A DNA stretch of 64,000 nt from VRUE01 sp963840565 (lineage in GTDB: Bacteria > Actinomycetota > Thermoleophilia > Solirubrobacterales > 70-9): NCBI GenBank assembly GCA_963840565.1, contig CAWIZH010000003.1, forward strand, positions 124,001-188,000, in the 5' to 3' direction. The translations under genes were made by a program, and so were the position numbers. Below, piece by piece: positions 9,155-18,320 of the stretch. Every line of letters begins with the position of its first letter. Positions within the stretch are counted from its first letter, which is position 1. A model generated the notes under the pieces. The model was not told the DNA's origin. It worked only from the letters and a program-made list of their open reading frames with translations, and did not search any database.

Positions 9155-9622
9155 TCAGTAGATGCCGCCCAGCTTGCGGTGATCCCAGCTGGCGAGGCGG
9201 ATCGGCTTGAAGTGGATCGCGACCCGCTTCGGCGCCTGCGCCTCGAGCGCCGCCTTGGCGTCCCCTTCGATCGAGGAGATGCCCTCCGCGTAGCGCAGAG
9301 TCAGCTCTTCGGCGAAGCCGAGCACCGTCTCGAAATCGCTGTGAATCTCTGCCTCGGCCTCGATCATCGCCCCACGCAGCTCGGTGTACTCGTGGCCCGT
9401 CTCGACCAGCACCGTCGCCCGCGGGTCGCGCTCGAGGTTGCGCACCTTCTGCGATTTGGCATAGGTCCAGATCCAGACGTCGCCATTGCGCGGGACGAAC
9501 CACATCGGCATCGAGTGCGGCCAGCCACGCGGCCCGAGGCTGGAGACGATCGCAACCCGCTCCCCCTCGAGCAGCTCGATCAGCTCAGCATCGCTCAGCT
9601 TGATCTGGTCGCGGCGGCTCAC
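9155..9622 (-). CDS. Pyridoxamine 5'-phosphate oxidase-family (split-barrel) protein
   Basis: A 155-residue flavin/F420-binding split-barrel protein. Family features include RVAIVSSLGPRGWPHSMPMWF near the start, the DVWIWTYAKSQKVRNLERDPRATV block and the C-terminal PIRLASWDHRKLGG. In actinobacteria this class often uses F420 rather than FMN, but the cofactor cannot be fixed from sequence. GTG 9622 was chosen because the conserved fold begins right after it; the open frame continues upstream without homology. It sits 29 bp after the DUF1906 gene in the same orientation. Confidence 0.85.
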   Translation of the reverse strand: MSRRDQIKLSDAELIELLEGERVAIVSSLGPRGWPHSMPMWFVPRNGDVWIWTYAKSQKVRNLERDPRATVLVETGHEYTELRGAMIEAEAEIHSDFETVLGFAEELTLRYAEGISSIEGDAKAALEAQAPKRVAIHFKPIRLASWDHRKLGGIY

Positions 9623-9651
9623 GCAGCGGGACTCTAAGCCGTCAGCCGCCG

Positions 9652-11043
9652 CTAGCGAGTGCGCCTGAGGCTTACGGCGCGGGTGGTGCGGGCGTTCGGA
9701 ATCGCGACCAGCAGCTGCGTCTTGAGGAACCCCCGTTCGCGCAGCAGCGGCGCGCCGCGTGAGTTGAGCCCGATGCGGAAGGTGTGGGACTTGCCGCCGG
9801 CCAGGCTGAAGGTGCGGTGGCTGACGGCGATGCGGACGACTTTGCTCGGAATCCCTGGGCGGGCGCGGAAAGGGACCTTGGCGTGGGTGCGCAGGATGAT
9901 CTGGCCCGGGCAGGCTTCGCCCGCGGGAGGCCAGCCGCAACGGACCCAGACACTGACGGTCCCCGCTTCCGGCTTGATGTGGCCCACGGTGAGCGGTGGC
10001 AGTTCTGGCTTGGCGACGCCCGCGCCGACGGTCGCCCCTTCGACGTAGTTGTTGTCGAGGTTGATCGTCATCAGGCCGTAGGTCTCGTTGTGGCCGCCGC
10101 GGTACTGGTGGATGCGCTGATGGGAGGGCCAGGCCGTCAACGGCAGATACGGTTCGATCGTGTTCTCGGCGCCGTTCCAGTTGGCAGACCAGACGTTGTC
10201 GGGCAGGAGGTAGGAGCCGCCGATCGCGCGACCGAGGTCAGCAATTCCCGAGGCGCCGGAGCTGTAGGCGCCGGAGACGTAGCCGAGCGCGTGGAGCTGG
10301 GTCGTCCAGGCGGAGAGGAAGGTGAGCGTCGCCGCGGTGGCGCTCGTCGTCCGCGTGTACGACTCCATGTCGAAGTAGATCGGGCTGCCGGGGCCCATGC
10401 CGGCGCTCTGCGCCTCGGCGACCGCGTCTTCCGCCGCTTCGGTCCCCTGCGTCGTCGCTTTGCTGAGGCTCGAGCTGAGCATGGCGCAGCTGCTGCAGCT
10501 GCTGGTCGGCGCCTGCAGACCGACGTAGGTCGGGATCAGGTGCCAGCCGTCCGCGACCTGTTCGCCGACCCAGGTCGAGGTCAGGTTGGGCTGCGAGCAG
10601 GCGCGGTTGGCGCCACCGATGTAGACGCCGATCGCCCGGTAGGGAGAGCTGGCCCAAGCCGACATCGTCCGCGACGAGGGAGCCGAGCAGGCGTCGAAGC
10701 CAAGGCCCGTGTACTCGTCGGAGCCGCCAGCGACGGGAGCGGGTGGCGCAACCGCGCTGGCCTGGGCGCGGGCACGCTCACGAGCGCTCGGATCGAGCAA
10801 GATCGCCCGCCGGCGCCCGACCGCGTGCGAGGGACAACGCTGACTCGCGCCCGGCGTGCCCAGATAGACGGCGCGGCGGTCGAGCCGCACGCACATCCGG
10901 GGGTGCTCGGCGAGCTTGTAGACGGGCCACCCGCTGGGCACGCCCACGGCACGGCCATCGAAATGAACAGTTCGGGCCGCGGCAGGCGTCGCGCAGATCG
11001 CGAGCAGCGCAAGAACCGCCAAAGTTGGACGAAATTGGCGCAT
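9652..11043 (-). CDS. Secreted DUF1906 glycoside-hydrolase-like protein
   Basis: A 463-residue protein starting at ATG 11043 with a signal peptide (MRQFRPTLAVLALLAICATPAAA). Residues of about 130-330 match the DUF1906/Rv2525c-like glycoside-hydrolase-like domain: GFDACSAPS at the first strand, AIGVYIGG, YVGLQAP, and SPIYFDMESY carrying the acidic residues, then IHQYRG and a final LDNNYV. The family is linked to cell-envelope or peptidoglycan turnover in actinobacteria, with activity mostly unproven. The C-terminal region of about 110 residues is beta-rich with no recognised domain. An alternative start at 11094 would add 17 residues ahead of the signal peptide and is less likely. Confidence 0.83.
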   Translation of the reverse strand: MRQFRPTLAVLALLAICATPAAARTVHFDGRAVGVPSGWPVYKLAEHPRMCVRLDRRAVYLGTPGASQRCPSHAVGRRRAILLDPSARERARAQASAVAPPAPVAGGSDEYTGLGFDACSAPSSRTMSAWASSPYRAIGVYIGGANRACSQPNLTSTWVGEQVADGWHLIPTYVGLQAPTSSCSSCAMLSSSLSKATTQGTEAAEDAVAEAQSAGMGPGSPIYFDMESYTRTTSATAATLTFLSAWTTQLHALGYVSGAYSSGASGIADLGRAIGGSYLLPDNVWSANWNGAENTIEPYLPLTAWPSHQRIHQYRGGHNETYGLMTINLDNNYVEGATVGAGVAKPELPPLTVGHIKPEAGTVSVWVRCGWPPAGEACPGQIILRTHAKVPFRARPGIPSKVVRIAVSHRTFSLAGGKSHTFRIGLNSRGAPLLRERGFLKTQLLVAIPNARTTRAVSLRRTR

Positions 11044-11101
11044 ACCGCCCCAACAATTGCATCCGCGATTCGATTCGGCCCGAAACCGAGCCAAGCTGCA
11101 T

Positions 11102-13492
11102 TCAGGTTTGCGCGGGGACCAGGTCCAGCTCGCGCCAGGGGCCCTCGCCGGCCATCGGCTGGGTACGACCCTCCAGCCAATCGGCCTGGAGGTCGTCGTA
11201 GTGGGGGCTGGCGGGGTGGCCGGACTGGCCGGTGAACATCTGCCAGCGCGAGCGTTCGGGCGCGGTCGGGTCGGCGACCATGCGCCAGCTCGGCGCCCAG
11301 ACCGCTTTGTAAGGGTCGTTGGGGTCGTAGGCGATCTGGCTCACCGTCTCCTGTGCCCCCCCGGCCCTGAGGCTGCGATTGAGCAGGCGCCGCAGCAGCG
11401 GGTTGGCCTCGCCGAGCGGGTGGGGGAACTCCATCTCGTGCACCTGGCCCCAGCGCCAGCCCTCGGGGTCGGGGCCGAAGCGCTCCGAAAGATCGTCGAG
11501 GGCGCCGCTGAGCGCTTCCAGGACGAGGCCCTCCCATGGCCGCCCAATCAGCTCCTCGTCGCCCTCCTCCCAGAGCTTCATCAGGTGCGAGTGCCAGCGC
11601 CAGGGTGAGGTGACGTGCGGGGTGAAGCCATTGTCGGCGCGATCGAGCCAGCGCTCGCAGAGGTCGCGGTCGCCAATTGCGGCGCGGGCCACCTCGCGCG
11701 CCAGGCGCAGCAGGAAGGCCTGGTAGATCGTGCCCGCGATCGTGTCGGGGTCGAGCCGCCCGTCCCAGCTGCGCAGCCGCTCGATCGCGCTGCTCTCGCG
11801 CTGGCCCTGGGGCGTCAGCCGTCCCAACCGCTTTGCCGCCTCGATCCCCGGCAGCGAGAGGTTGTCGGACTGCATCGCCTCGAAGTCGTCGATGTCGTGC
11901 TCGTCGCCGGCGCGCAGCAGTTGCTCGATCCGCTCGGCGCGGAAGCCGTCGAGCCACTCGCTGGTGATGTGGTGCGGGTAATCGTCGCCGACGATGCGGT
12001 TGTTGGCGGTGACGAGGAAGCCGCTCTCGGGGTCGACCGCCTCGGGCAGCTCGTCGTAGGGGATCGTCCCCTCCCACTCGAACTCCCCCGTCCAGCCCGG
12101 CTTGGGCAGGTCGGGGCAGCCACCCTTGCGCAGCGGCAGGCGGCCGATCAGCTTGTAGCCGATCGAGCCGTGGCGGTCAGCCCAGATCAGGTTCGAGGCG
12201 GGCGAGCTGTGGCCCTCGAGTTTGGCGACCAGCTCCGGCCCGGAGGTAATGCCGTGCAGGTCGAACATGCCCGGGAAGGCGGTCGGCTGGTCCAGCGTCT
12301 GCCAGCGCAGCGCCAGCGGCTCGCCCTCGTCGGCGCCGAGCGCCTCGTTGACCAGCGGCCCGTGGTGGGTGATGCGGACATCGAGCACCTCGGGCGCGTC
12401 GCGGCCCTTGACCGCGATCTCCTCGCGGACGATTTCCAGCGGCCGCCACTCGTCCTCGAAGAGGTAGCGGTCGCCCTCGACCCGCTCGATGAAGAGATCC
12501 TGGACGTCGGCCATCACGTTGGTGAAGGTCCAGCAGACGTCGTTGTTCTGGCCCATGTAAACGCCCGGCATCCCCGGCAGCGAGGCGCCGCGGACGAAGC
12601 GATCGCCGAGCTGGAGACCGACCTGGTACCAGATGCCCGGCATGCTCGGTGGAAGGTGCGGGTCGCCGGCGATCAGCGGCGAGCCGGTAGCGCTGAGCTT
12701 GCCCGAGACCGCCCAGTTGTTGGAGCCGCTGGCCTCGGCGGCGAGGCCGATCGAGCGGCGCACGGCGTCGATCTGCTCGACGATTCCGAGGCCGTCGCCC
12801 GACCAGGCTTCCTGGTTGACGATCGGGTTGCCGGCCGGATAGGCGGGGTCGAGCTTGGCGGCGAGCTCGGGTCCGAGCGCCCGCGCCATGTCGGCGCGCA
12901 GCAGCTCGCGCTCCCAGTTGGTCGAGAGGCCGAAGGCGAGCAGCTTGCCGAGGCTGAGGATGTCGACCGGGCGCCAGGGCTTCCACTCGAGCCGCAGCAG
13001 CTGCATCTCGAAGGGCATCGCCTTGGCGCTAGCGGCGGCGGCGTTGACCCCCTCGCAGAAGCGCTCCAAGAGGGCGAGCAGCTCGGGCTCGATCGTTGCC
13101 GCCTCGCGTTCGGCGGTGCGGCGGATCCCCAGCGTCCGCATCAAGCGGTCGATCGGCAGCCCCTCCTCGCCGGCCATCTCGGCGACGCGGCCGGAGACCG
13201 CGCGGCGGTAGAAATCGAGCTGCCAGAGCCGGTCCTGGCCGTGGCAGAAGCCCTCGGCGAACCAGAGGTCGGCGGCGGAGCCCGCATCGATGTGCGGAAC
13301 GCCCCAGCGGTCGCGGCGCACCCGCACCGGGCCCTCCAGCCCGTCCAGCGCGATCGTGCCCTTCTGCTTCGGCAGCGGTCGCCGCGCCAGCCAGTGCCAG
13401 GCGGCAGCCGTTGCCGCCGCGGCAATGCCCGTCCCCGCGGCCCCGACCAGCAATCCCGAACGCACCGCCTGGCTTCCCTTGCGCGAGCTCAT
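11102..13492 (-). CDS. Penicillin acylase-family Ntn hydrolase
   Basis: A 796-residue precursor of the penicillin amidase/acyl-homoserine-lactone acylase family. An N-terminal hydrophobic segment suggests export or anchoring. The alpha part has VRRDRWGVPHI and FAEGFCHGQDRLWQ. The SGSNNWAVSG motif places the catalytic N-terminal nucleophile at Ser257, exposed after autocleavage that removes the spacer. The beta part begins there and contains GDPHLPPSMPGIWYQ. Possible substrates are beta-lactams, N-acyl-homoserine lactones or other acylated amines; the sequence does not discriminate. It ends 58 bp upstream of the DUF1906 start and may share its transcript. Confidence 0.9.
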   Translation of the reverse strand: MSSRKGSQAVRSGLLVGAAGTGIAAAATAAAWHWLARRPLPKQKGTIALDGLEGPVRVRRDRWGVPHIDAGSAADLWFAEGFCHGQDRLWQLDFYRRAVSGRVAEMAGEEGLPIDRLMRTLGIRRTAEREAATIEPELLALLERFCEGVNAAAASAKAMPFEMQLLRLEWKPWRPVDILSLGKLLAFGLSTNWERELLRADMARALGPELAAKLDPAYPAGNPIVNQEAWSGDGLGIVEQIDAVRRSIGLAAEASGSNNWAVSGKLSATGSPLIAGDPHLPPSMPGIWYQVGLQLGDRFVRGASLPGMPGVYMGQNNDVCWTFTNVMADVQDLFIERVEGDRYLFEDEWRPLEIVREEIAVKGRDAPEVLDVRITHHGPLVNEALGADEGEPLALRWQTLDQPTAFPGMFDLHGITSGPELVAKLEGHSSPASNLIWADRHGSIGYKLIGRLPLRKGGCPDLPKPGWTGEFEWEGTIPYDELPEAVDPESGFLVTANNRIVGDDYPHHITSEWLDGFRAERIEQLLRAGDEHDIDDFEAMQSDNLSLPGIEAAKRLGRLTPQGQRESSAIERLRSWDGRLDPDTIAGTIYQAFLLRLAREVARAAIGDRDLCERWLDRADNGFTPHVTSPWRWHSHLMKLWEEGDEELIGRPWEGLVLEALSGALDDLSERFGPDPEGWRWGQVHEMEFPHPLGEANPLLRRLLNRSLRAGGAQETVSQIAYDPNDPYKAVWAPSWRMVADPTAPERSRWQMFTGQSGHPASPHYDDLQADWLEGRTQPMAGEGPWRELDLVPAQT

Positions 13493-13613
13493 CGCATGTA
13501 TGTATCAGTTTGGCCAGCTAGCCAGGAAGTTCAGGAGCCGACCGAGACTTCGGATGCGCTCCAGGTTTACTGTGCAAAATCGCTCGTCAATCGGCCGCGG
13601 CAGGGGGAGATTC

Positions 13614-15080
13614 ATGGCAATTCGCTGGAATATCGATTCACACCAAGGGAGGCTCGGCAGGCTTGCGTTCGCTGGGTGCGCCGCCGCTGTGCTTTTCGTC
13701 AGCGTGGCGAGCTCCCCAGCCCAGGCGAGCTCAGGAAGACTCGATCGCTCCTTTGGCAAGAACGGACGAGTGATTGGCCGCGAACTGCCACTGGTCGGTA
13801 TGGCAAGTCTTCCCGACGGGCGCACGGTCGTCGCCACCGAAACAGCGCTGTACGCGTACCGGTCGAACGGCCGCCCCGACCGCCGCTTCGGCGCAGGCGG
13901 CGCCGTGACGCCCTTCGCGCCAGAAGGCCGGCGGGTGAGCATTGCGGGAATCGCCATCGACGGACGCGGCCGCATCCTCATCGCCGGAGGGGCCGAACAC
14001 ACGCCCGACAGCGCAGGTGCGAACGATGCCACCAGCTACGCCGCAGTTGAGCGGTACCTGCCGAACGGGAAGCCCGACCCGAAGTTCGGTAGCGACGGAG
14101 CCTTCATCACTGATTTCGGCTTCCCCCTCCCGGCGCGCCCCCCGCAGATTCCGGACTACGCGAAAGTGTCCCTGCCTGTCGACGTGACCGCGACGGGCAT
14201 CGCGGTGGATTCGCGGGAACGAGTCGTCGTCACGGGCACCCACGCCGCCACCTATGAAGCCGTTGGCAAAGCCACCCCCGCTCTGATTCCTGTTCCCGAA
14301 GCCTTCGTGGCCAGGCTCACGGCTCGCGGGAATCAAGACATCGCCTTTGACGGAACGGGGACGTCGTCCTTGCCAGGGCTGATCGCGGTCGGCGAGCCGG
14401 CACTTGACCGCGACAGTGGCGTTTTCTTCGTCGCCTCCAGCGACCAGGTCGACCCCGAAGGGGCACCCCTGGCACAGGTCATCGGCCATCTCACAGCCAG
14501 TGGCACCCCCGATCCCAACTTCGCCAACCGTGGCTGGCGTTCGTTGCCAGTCGACACGCGATTCGGCTCGGAATTCAATTCGAGCATCACCCTCGACCCG
14601 CAGGGACGACTCCTCCTGTCGGGGCAAGCGCACCTGGGCGGCGGGCCTCTTCGTGCCGCAAATCCCCGCGTCGGATCGAGCATCGAGCGCTTCAAGGCGA
14701 ACGGCTCGCTGGATCGGGCCTTTGGACACGACGGCGTGACGACCATCGCCAGCCAAGCGGGCCAGGTGAGTCTCTACGGCTTGACCGTGACGAACGCTGG
14801 GCGCATCCTGGCCACCGGAACCCTTCGCTCGGAATCGAGATCCGGCAAAGGTGAACGAACTTGGCGACTACTCCTTGCGGGATTGACCCGCAAAGGCGGC
14901 CTCGACAGGAGCTTTGGCAGGGGCGGCGCGGTCACCACGAGCTTCGGCGCGAAGGCGGCGTCCGAAGGACAGGCAGTCCTCGTCGACACGGCTGGTCGCG
15001 CTGTGGTCGGCGGCACGATCAGCTATGGCCTCGAGCCCCAGACACGCTTTGTCCTCGCGCGGTATCTGCTCGGCGGCTAG
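13614..15080 (+). CDS. Secreted delta-60 repeat beta-propeller protein
   Basis: A 488-residue exported protein. ATG 13614 follows a GGGGGAGA ribosome-binding site and starts a signal peptide ending near AQASSG. The mature protein consists of at least seven delta-60 repeat motifs of the form G-x-(L/P)-D-x-x-F-G-x-x-G (GRLDRSFGKNG, GRPDRRFGAGG, GKPDPKFGSDG, GTPDPNFANRG, GSLDRAFGHDG, GGLDRSFGRGG, plus a degenerate one near GNQDIAFDGTG). These are spaced to form propeller blades. Function is unknown; such proteins are common extracellular proteins in Solirubrobacterales. The stop overlaps the convergent MBL gene by 4 bp (CTAG). Confidence 0.85.
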   Translation: MAIRWNIDSHQGRLGRLAFAGCAAAVLFVSVASSPAQASSGRLDRSFGKNGRVIGRELPLVGMASLPDGRTVVATETALYAYRSNGRPDRRFGAGGAVTPFAPEGRRVSIAGIAIDGRGRILIAGGAEHTPDSAGANDATSYAAVERYLPNGKPDPKFGSDGAFITDFGFPLPARPPQIPDYAKVSLPVDVTATGIAVDSRERVVVTGTHAATYEAVGKATPALIPVPEAFVARLTARGNQDIAFDGTGTSSLPGLIAVGEPALDRDSGVFFVASSDQVDPEGAPLAQVIGHLTASGTPDPNFANRGWRSLPVDTRFGSEFNSSITLDPQGRLLLSGQAHLGGGPLRAANPRVGSSIERFKANGSLDRAFGHDGVTTIASQAGQVSLYGLTVTNAGRILATGTLRSESRSGKGERTWRLLLAGLTRKGGLDRSFGRGGAVTTSFGAKAASEGQAVLVDTAGRAVVGGTISYGLEPQTRFVLARYLLGG

Positions 15081-15793
15081 CCGAAGCCATCCGGCAGCCG
15101 TCCTTCAGCCGCCAGCTTGTCGAGGTGGGCCTGCATCACCATCTCGGCGGCAGGGCGGAGCTCGGTGGGGACGTCGGCCCAGGCCTCGGCGAGGAGGGCC
15201 TCGCGGGAGCGCTCGCCTCGGTCGAGGGCGGCGAGCAGGCGGCGCTCGCGCATCTCGCGATGCTCGACGTACTCGGCCAGCTTCGCTGCCGGCTCGGTGA
15301 TCCAGGGCCCGTGGCCGGGACAGATCAGCTCGATCGGCTCAGCCTGCATGCGACGCAGTGAGTCCATATAGGCAGTGAGCGAGCCGCCGTCGGGCGGGAC
15401 GAAGGTCGAGCCGGCGCCGAGGACGAGATCGCCGCTGAAGCAGACCCGGTCGGCCGTCACGAGGCAGACGTGGTCCGGCGCGTGGCCGGGCGTAGCGATC
15501 GCGCGCAGGCCACCGTGCTCCTCGCCGTCGGTCGGCAGGACCACGTCGGCCCCGAGAGCCGCGGCGCCCTCGGAGTGGTCTCCGTGGCCGTGGGTGAGCA
15601 GCACAACGCCGATCCCACCCCGCTCCTCGGCCGCAGCGCGGACGGCGTCCAAGTGGCTCTCAATATCCGGTCCGGGATCGATCACCGTGCACGGATTGGA
15701 CCCGTACAGGTAGGTGTTGGTGCCCTCCAGCGTCATCGGCCCCGGGTTCGGAGCGACGATCCTCGAAATCTCCGCGTGTCCTGGTGCTTGCAT
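15077..15793 (-). CDS. MBL-fold metallo-hydrolase
   Basis: A 238-residue metallo-beta-lactamase-fold hydrolase of the LACTB2/glyoxalase-II-like branch. The binuclear zinc motif THGHGDH occupies residues 67-73, with further ligands in TPGHAPDHVC and in the later CPGHGPWI histidine segment. The C-terminal alpha-helical extension is typical of LACTB2-like enzymes. The true substrate (thioester, lactone or RNA) cannot be deduced. It lies downstream of pafBC on the same strand, but a 20 bp inverted repeat sits between them, so it may have its own promoter or depend on read-through. Confidence 0.88.
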   Translation of the reverse strand: MQAPGHAEISRIVAPNPGPMTLEGTNTYLYGSNPCTVIDPGPDIESHLDAVRAAAEERGGIGVVLLTHGHGDHSEGAAALGADVVLPTDGEEHGGLRAIATPGHAPDHVCLVTADRVCFSGDLVLGAGSTFVPPDGGSLTAYMDSLRRMQAEPIELICPGHGPWITEPAAKLAEYVEHREMRERRLLAALDRGERSREALLAEAWADVPTELRPAAEMVMQAHLDKLAAEGRLPDGFG

Positions 15794-15800
15794 TACGTTG

Positions 15801-15913
15801 GAGCCCGTCCCGGTAGGGGTGGAACGTCTTGTACTTTTTTTGCGGCGACCTCCTCGGACGGCCCACCACTGTCTTCAAAAAAAGTTAAGTGGAACCCCTA
15901 CCGGGACGGGCTC
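15801..15913 (-). terminator. Long inverted repeat at the pafBC 3' end (type A element)
   Basis: The arms 15801-15820 and 15894-15913 are perfect 20 bp inverted repeats. A second internal pairing lies between the T-run around 15833-15841 and the A-run around 15876-15884. The right arm contains the final codons and the TAG stop of pafBC. The internal motifs CTTGTACTTTTT and AAAAAGTTAAG recur in the element at 46978-47087 although the arms differ. It is most likely a transcription terminator for pafBC. Confidence 0.6.
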
Positions 15914-17961
15914 TCGCCGACCTCATTTGCAATCGCCTCCCGCGCGTCCTCGGGCTCGAGCACGACGAGGTCGCCGGCGCCGCGCAGGATCTCCCTCACC
16001 AGCCACGAGGTCCCCGCGTAAGGCAGCTCGATCACGACGGCGCCGTCGGCCAGCTCCTCGACCACGGTGCGCTCCTCGCGCAGCCAGCGCGCCCGCTCCG
16101 GCGAGACCCAGACGCGGGCGACGTGCGCGGTCGGCACCTCGCCGTGGGTCATCCAGCCCTCGACCCCGGCCAGCCTTTCGACCTCGGGGCGCGGCTCGAA
16201 GGTCCGCTCGGAGAGGGTCGCCTCCTTGACCCGATCGAGCTTGAAGTGGCGGACGCCGTCTTTGGTCAGGTCGTAGCACTCGACGTACCAGCCCTCTTTG
16301 CCGTTCTCGAGCCGGTAGGGCTCGACCGCCCGTTTGGTGAACTGGTCCTCGTTCTCCTTGTAGTACTGGAGCTCGAGGATGCGGTTGGCGCCGATCGCCT
16401 CGTTGACCTGGCGCGCGACCTCGGCGTCGCCGCCGCTGCCGGCGGCGATCTCCAGCCCCTCCTCGGAGGGATCATGGCCGAGCGCAGTGATGATCTTGGT
16501 GCGGGCGCTCTGCAGGCCGCCCTGCGGCAGGTGATCGCCGAAGAGGTCGATCGCGGCGACGAGGGCCTTGGCCTCGAGCGGCAGCAGCCGGGCAGGGCGG
16601 GCGAAGTTGTCGCCGTAGGGCTGGGAGTCGACCTCGATCTCGTCGCCCTGGATTTCGGCGAAGAGGACGTAGGTGCCGCCGCCGAAGTTGACGACGTTGA
16701 GCAGGTCGATGTCCTCCTGCAGCTCCCCGTCGGTCAGTTCGAGTCGCTGGCGCAAGTCGCTCGCCCGCAGCCGCTCCTCGCCTTTGGCAGATTCGATCAG
16801 CAGGCCGGCGAGGGTGACCAGGCGGGCGAAGCGCTCGGGGCGGATCGCCGCCTCGCCGCGGCCGTTGGAGCGGGTCCGCTTCGGCACCTCGCGCAGCGGC
16901 CGGTCGACGATCTCGGCCGGCTCGAAGCCGTTGTGGTGGCGATCGTGAAGCAGGCCGAGGCGGCCCTCGGCTTCCTCGCGCAGCTCGTCGGGGGCAAGCA
17001 CCTGGGCGTTCTGGCGCCAACGCAGCACCCAGGCGATCAGCTCGCGCGGCGAGGCGTAATCGGTCTCGAAGACCGAGCCTTTGCCGGGCGCCTTGTCGGA
17101 CTTCTTCGCCGCGCGCAGCGTGCCGAAAGCGCCGAAGTCGCGCTCGATCAGCCAGGCGATGCGGTCGCGGACGAAGATCTTCGCCGTGCCGCGAATCTCG
17201 CCCAGCTGCCAGTCGGCGCGCTGGCCGTAGTCGCGGCGGTCGAAGTTCTCGGGCGGCGAGAAGTCGTGCTCGGCCTTGGAGGCGTAGCCGACCTTGCCCT
17301 GGATCCGCGAGAGCCGGAAGACGCGCACCGCCTCGCGCTCGTGGGCGTAGCCGATCAAATAGAACTGGCCGCCGCGGAAGACGAGGTGGAAGGGATCGAC
17401 CTTGCGCTTTTCGGTCTCGTCGCGCTCCATCGTGTAGTAGGTGAACTCGATCGTCTTGCGGCGCGAGATCGCGGTCTCGATCTTGGAAAGGCGCTGGGAG
17501 AGGTCGCGGCCGCCGGCGGAGGCGGTCATCGCCATCTCGACCGGCGCGCGCTCGCCCTCCTTGAGCGGGTTCGGGTGCCCCCAGGCGACCTGCTGCAGGG
17601 CGAGGCGCAGCGGCTCTGCATAGGCGAATTCGCCTTCGGAGAGCAGCGAGAGCGCCGTGCTCAGCGCCGCCAGCTCGTCGTCGGAGAACTTGATCGGGTC
17701 GAGGTAGAAGTTCTCTGGCGGCAGCGAGTAGAGCTCGGCCTCGAAGAAGCCCTCGCCCGGCTTCTCGACCCCGAGCTGGATGCCGAGGCTCTCGAGCTCG
17801 GCCCGGTCCGCATAGAAGCGCCGCGCGAAGGCGTCGTCGTTCATGTCGCTATAGCCCTCAACCTCGCGCTTGATCTCGAGCGCCGAAACCGGCCTCCCTT
17901 GAGCCATCAGGAACGAGATCAGCGAGAGCTGACGGATCAGCTTCTCGGTGTCCTTTGCCAC
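15898..17961 (-). CDS. Fused PafB-PafC WYL-domain transcriptional regulator
   Basis: A 687-residue protein made of two consecutive HTH-WYL units. The first unit has an N-terminal winged helix (residues about 1-90, MAKDTEKLIRQLSLISFLMAQGRPVSALEI) and a WYL domain near IEFTYYTMERDETEKRKVDPFHLVFRGG. The second has a winged helix near RFARLVTLAGLLIES and a WYL domain near ILELQYYKENED with EGWYVECYDL. In most actinobacteria PafB and PafC are separate proteins that form a heterodimer controlling the LexA-independent DNA-damage response; here they are one chain. No proteasome (pup/prcBA/pafA) genes lie adjacent in the window. Confidence 0.9.
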   Translation of the reverse strand: MAKDTEKLIRQLSLISFLMAQGRPVSALEIKREVEGYSDMNDDAFARRFYADRAELESLGIQLGVEKPGEGFFEAELYSLPPENFYLDPIKFSDDELAALSTALSLLSEGEFAYAEPLRLALQQVAWGHPNPLKEGERAPVEMAMTASAGGRDLSQRLSKIETAISRRKTIEFTYYTMERDETEKRKVDPFHLVFRGGQFYLIGYAHEREAVRVFRLSRIQGKVGYASKAEHDFSPPENFDRRDYGQRADWQLGEIRGTAKIFVRDRIAWLIERDFGAFGTLRAAKKSDKAPGKGSVFETDYASPRELIAWVLRWRQNAQVLAPDELREEAEGRLGLLHDRHHNGFEPAEIVDRPLREVPKRTRSNGRGEAAIRPERFARLVTLAGLLIESAKGEERLRASDLRQRLELTDGELQEDIDLLNVVNFGGGTYVLFAEIQGDEIEVDSQPYGDNFARPARLLPLEAKALVAAIDLFGDHLPQGGLQSARTKIITALGHDPSEEGLEIAAGSGGDAEVARQVNEAIGANRILELQYYKENEDQFTKRAVEPYRLENGKEGWYVECYDLTKDGVRHFKLDRVKEATLSERTFEPRPEVERLAGVEGWMTHGEVPTAHVARVWVSPERARWLREERTVVEELADGAVVIELPYAGTSWLVREILRGAGDLVVLEPEDAREAIANEVGESPSR

Positions 17962-17990
17962 GGCTCGCAGGATAGTGTGCGACCGCCTCC

Positions 17991-18320
17991 ATGGACCTCC
18001 TGCGCAACCTCTTCGGCAACGTGACTTCGGGCATTATCCGGCTTGCGGTTGCGGCCGGAGTGCTCTTCCTCTGCTACCTCTTCATCGTCAAGCCGGTCTT
18101 GAAGACGACCAGCGAAGTGACCGACAAGGCCTTCAAGTCCTCAGGGCTGGACGAAATCAGCAAGACGATCGAGAGCGTCAACGTCCAGGTCCGGCGTCAG
18201 ATCCATCACTCCTTCGAGGTGACCAAGCAGAGCGGCGGTCACCCGCAGAAGCTGATCGGCTGCATCAAGCACGCCAACGGCGACGTCAAGCGGATCGAAC
18301 GCTGTACGCGGCGCTTCTAA
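17991..18320 (+). CDS. Small membrane-anchored protein of unknown function
   Basis: A 109-residue protein with one strong transmembrane segment (residues about 15-36, IIRLAVAAGVLFLCYLFIVK). A predicted helical, charged cytoplasmic or extracytoplasmic tail follows (KTTSEVTDKAFKSSGLDEISKTIESV) and ends with two Cys residues (GCIKHANGDVKRIERC) that could pair. I do not recognise the family. It is divergent from pafBC (about 29 bp between starts) and convergent with the HD nuclease gene, with stops overlapping (CTAA). Confidence 0.7.
   Translation: MDLLRNLFGNVTSGIIRLAVAAGVLFLCYLFIVKPVLKTTSEVTDKAFKSSGLDEISKTIESVNVQVRRQIHHSFEVTKQSGGHPQKLIGCIKHANGDVKRIERCTRRF

Noticed and set aside
9784..11235. Long plus-strand open frame opposite the DUF1906 gene
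   Set aside because: Arg/Ala/Gly-rich translation with no domain; it mirrors a well-supported secreted protein and is the usual antisense artefact of high-GC codon bias.
11615..14050. 811-codon plus-strand open frame
   Set aside because: It is antisense to the penicillin acylase gene and runs into the delta-60 gene in another frame; no motifs.
15889..18024. 711-codon plus-strand open frame
   Set aside because: It is the exact antisense shadow of the fused PafBC gene.
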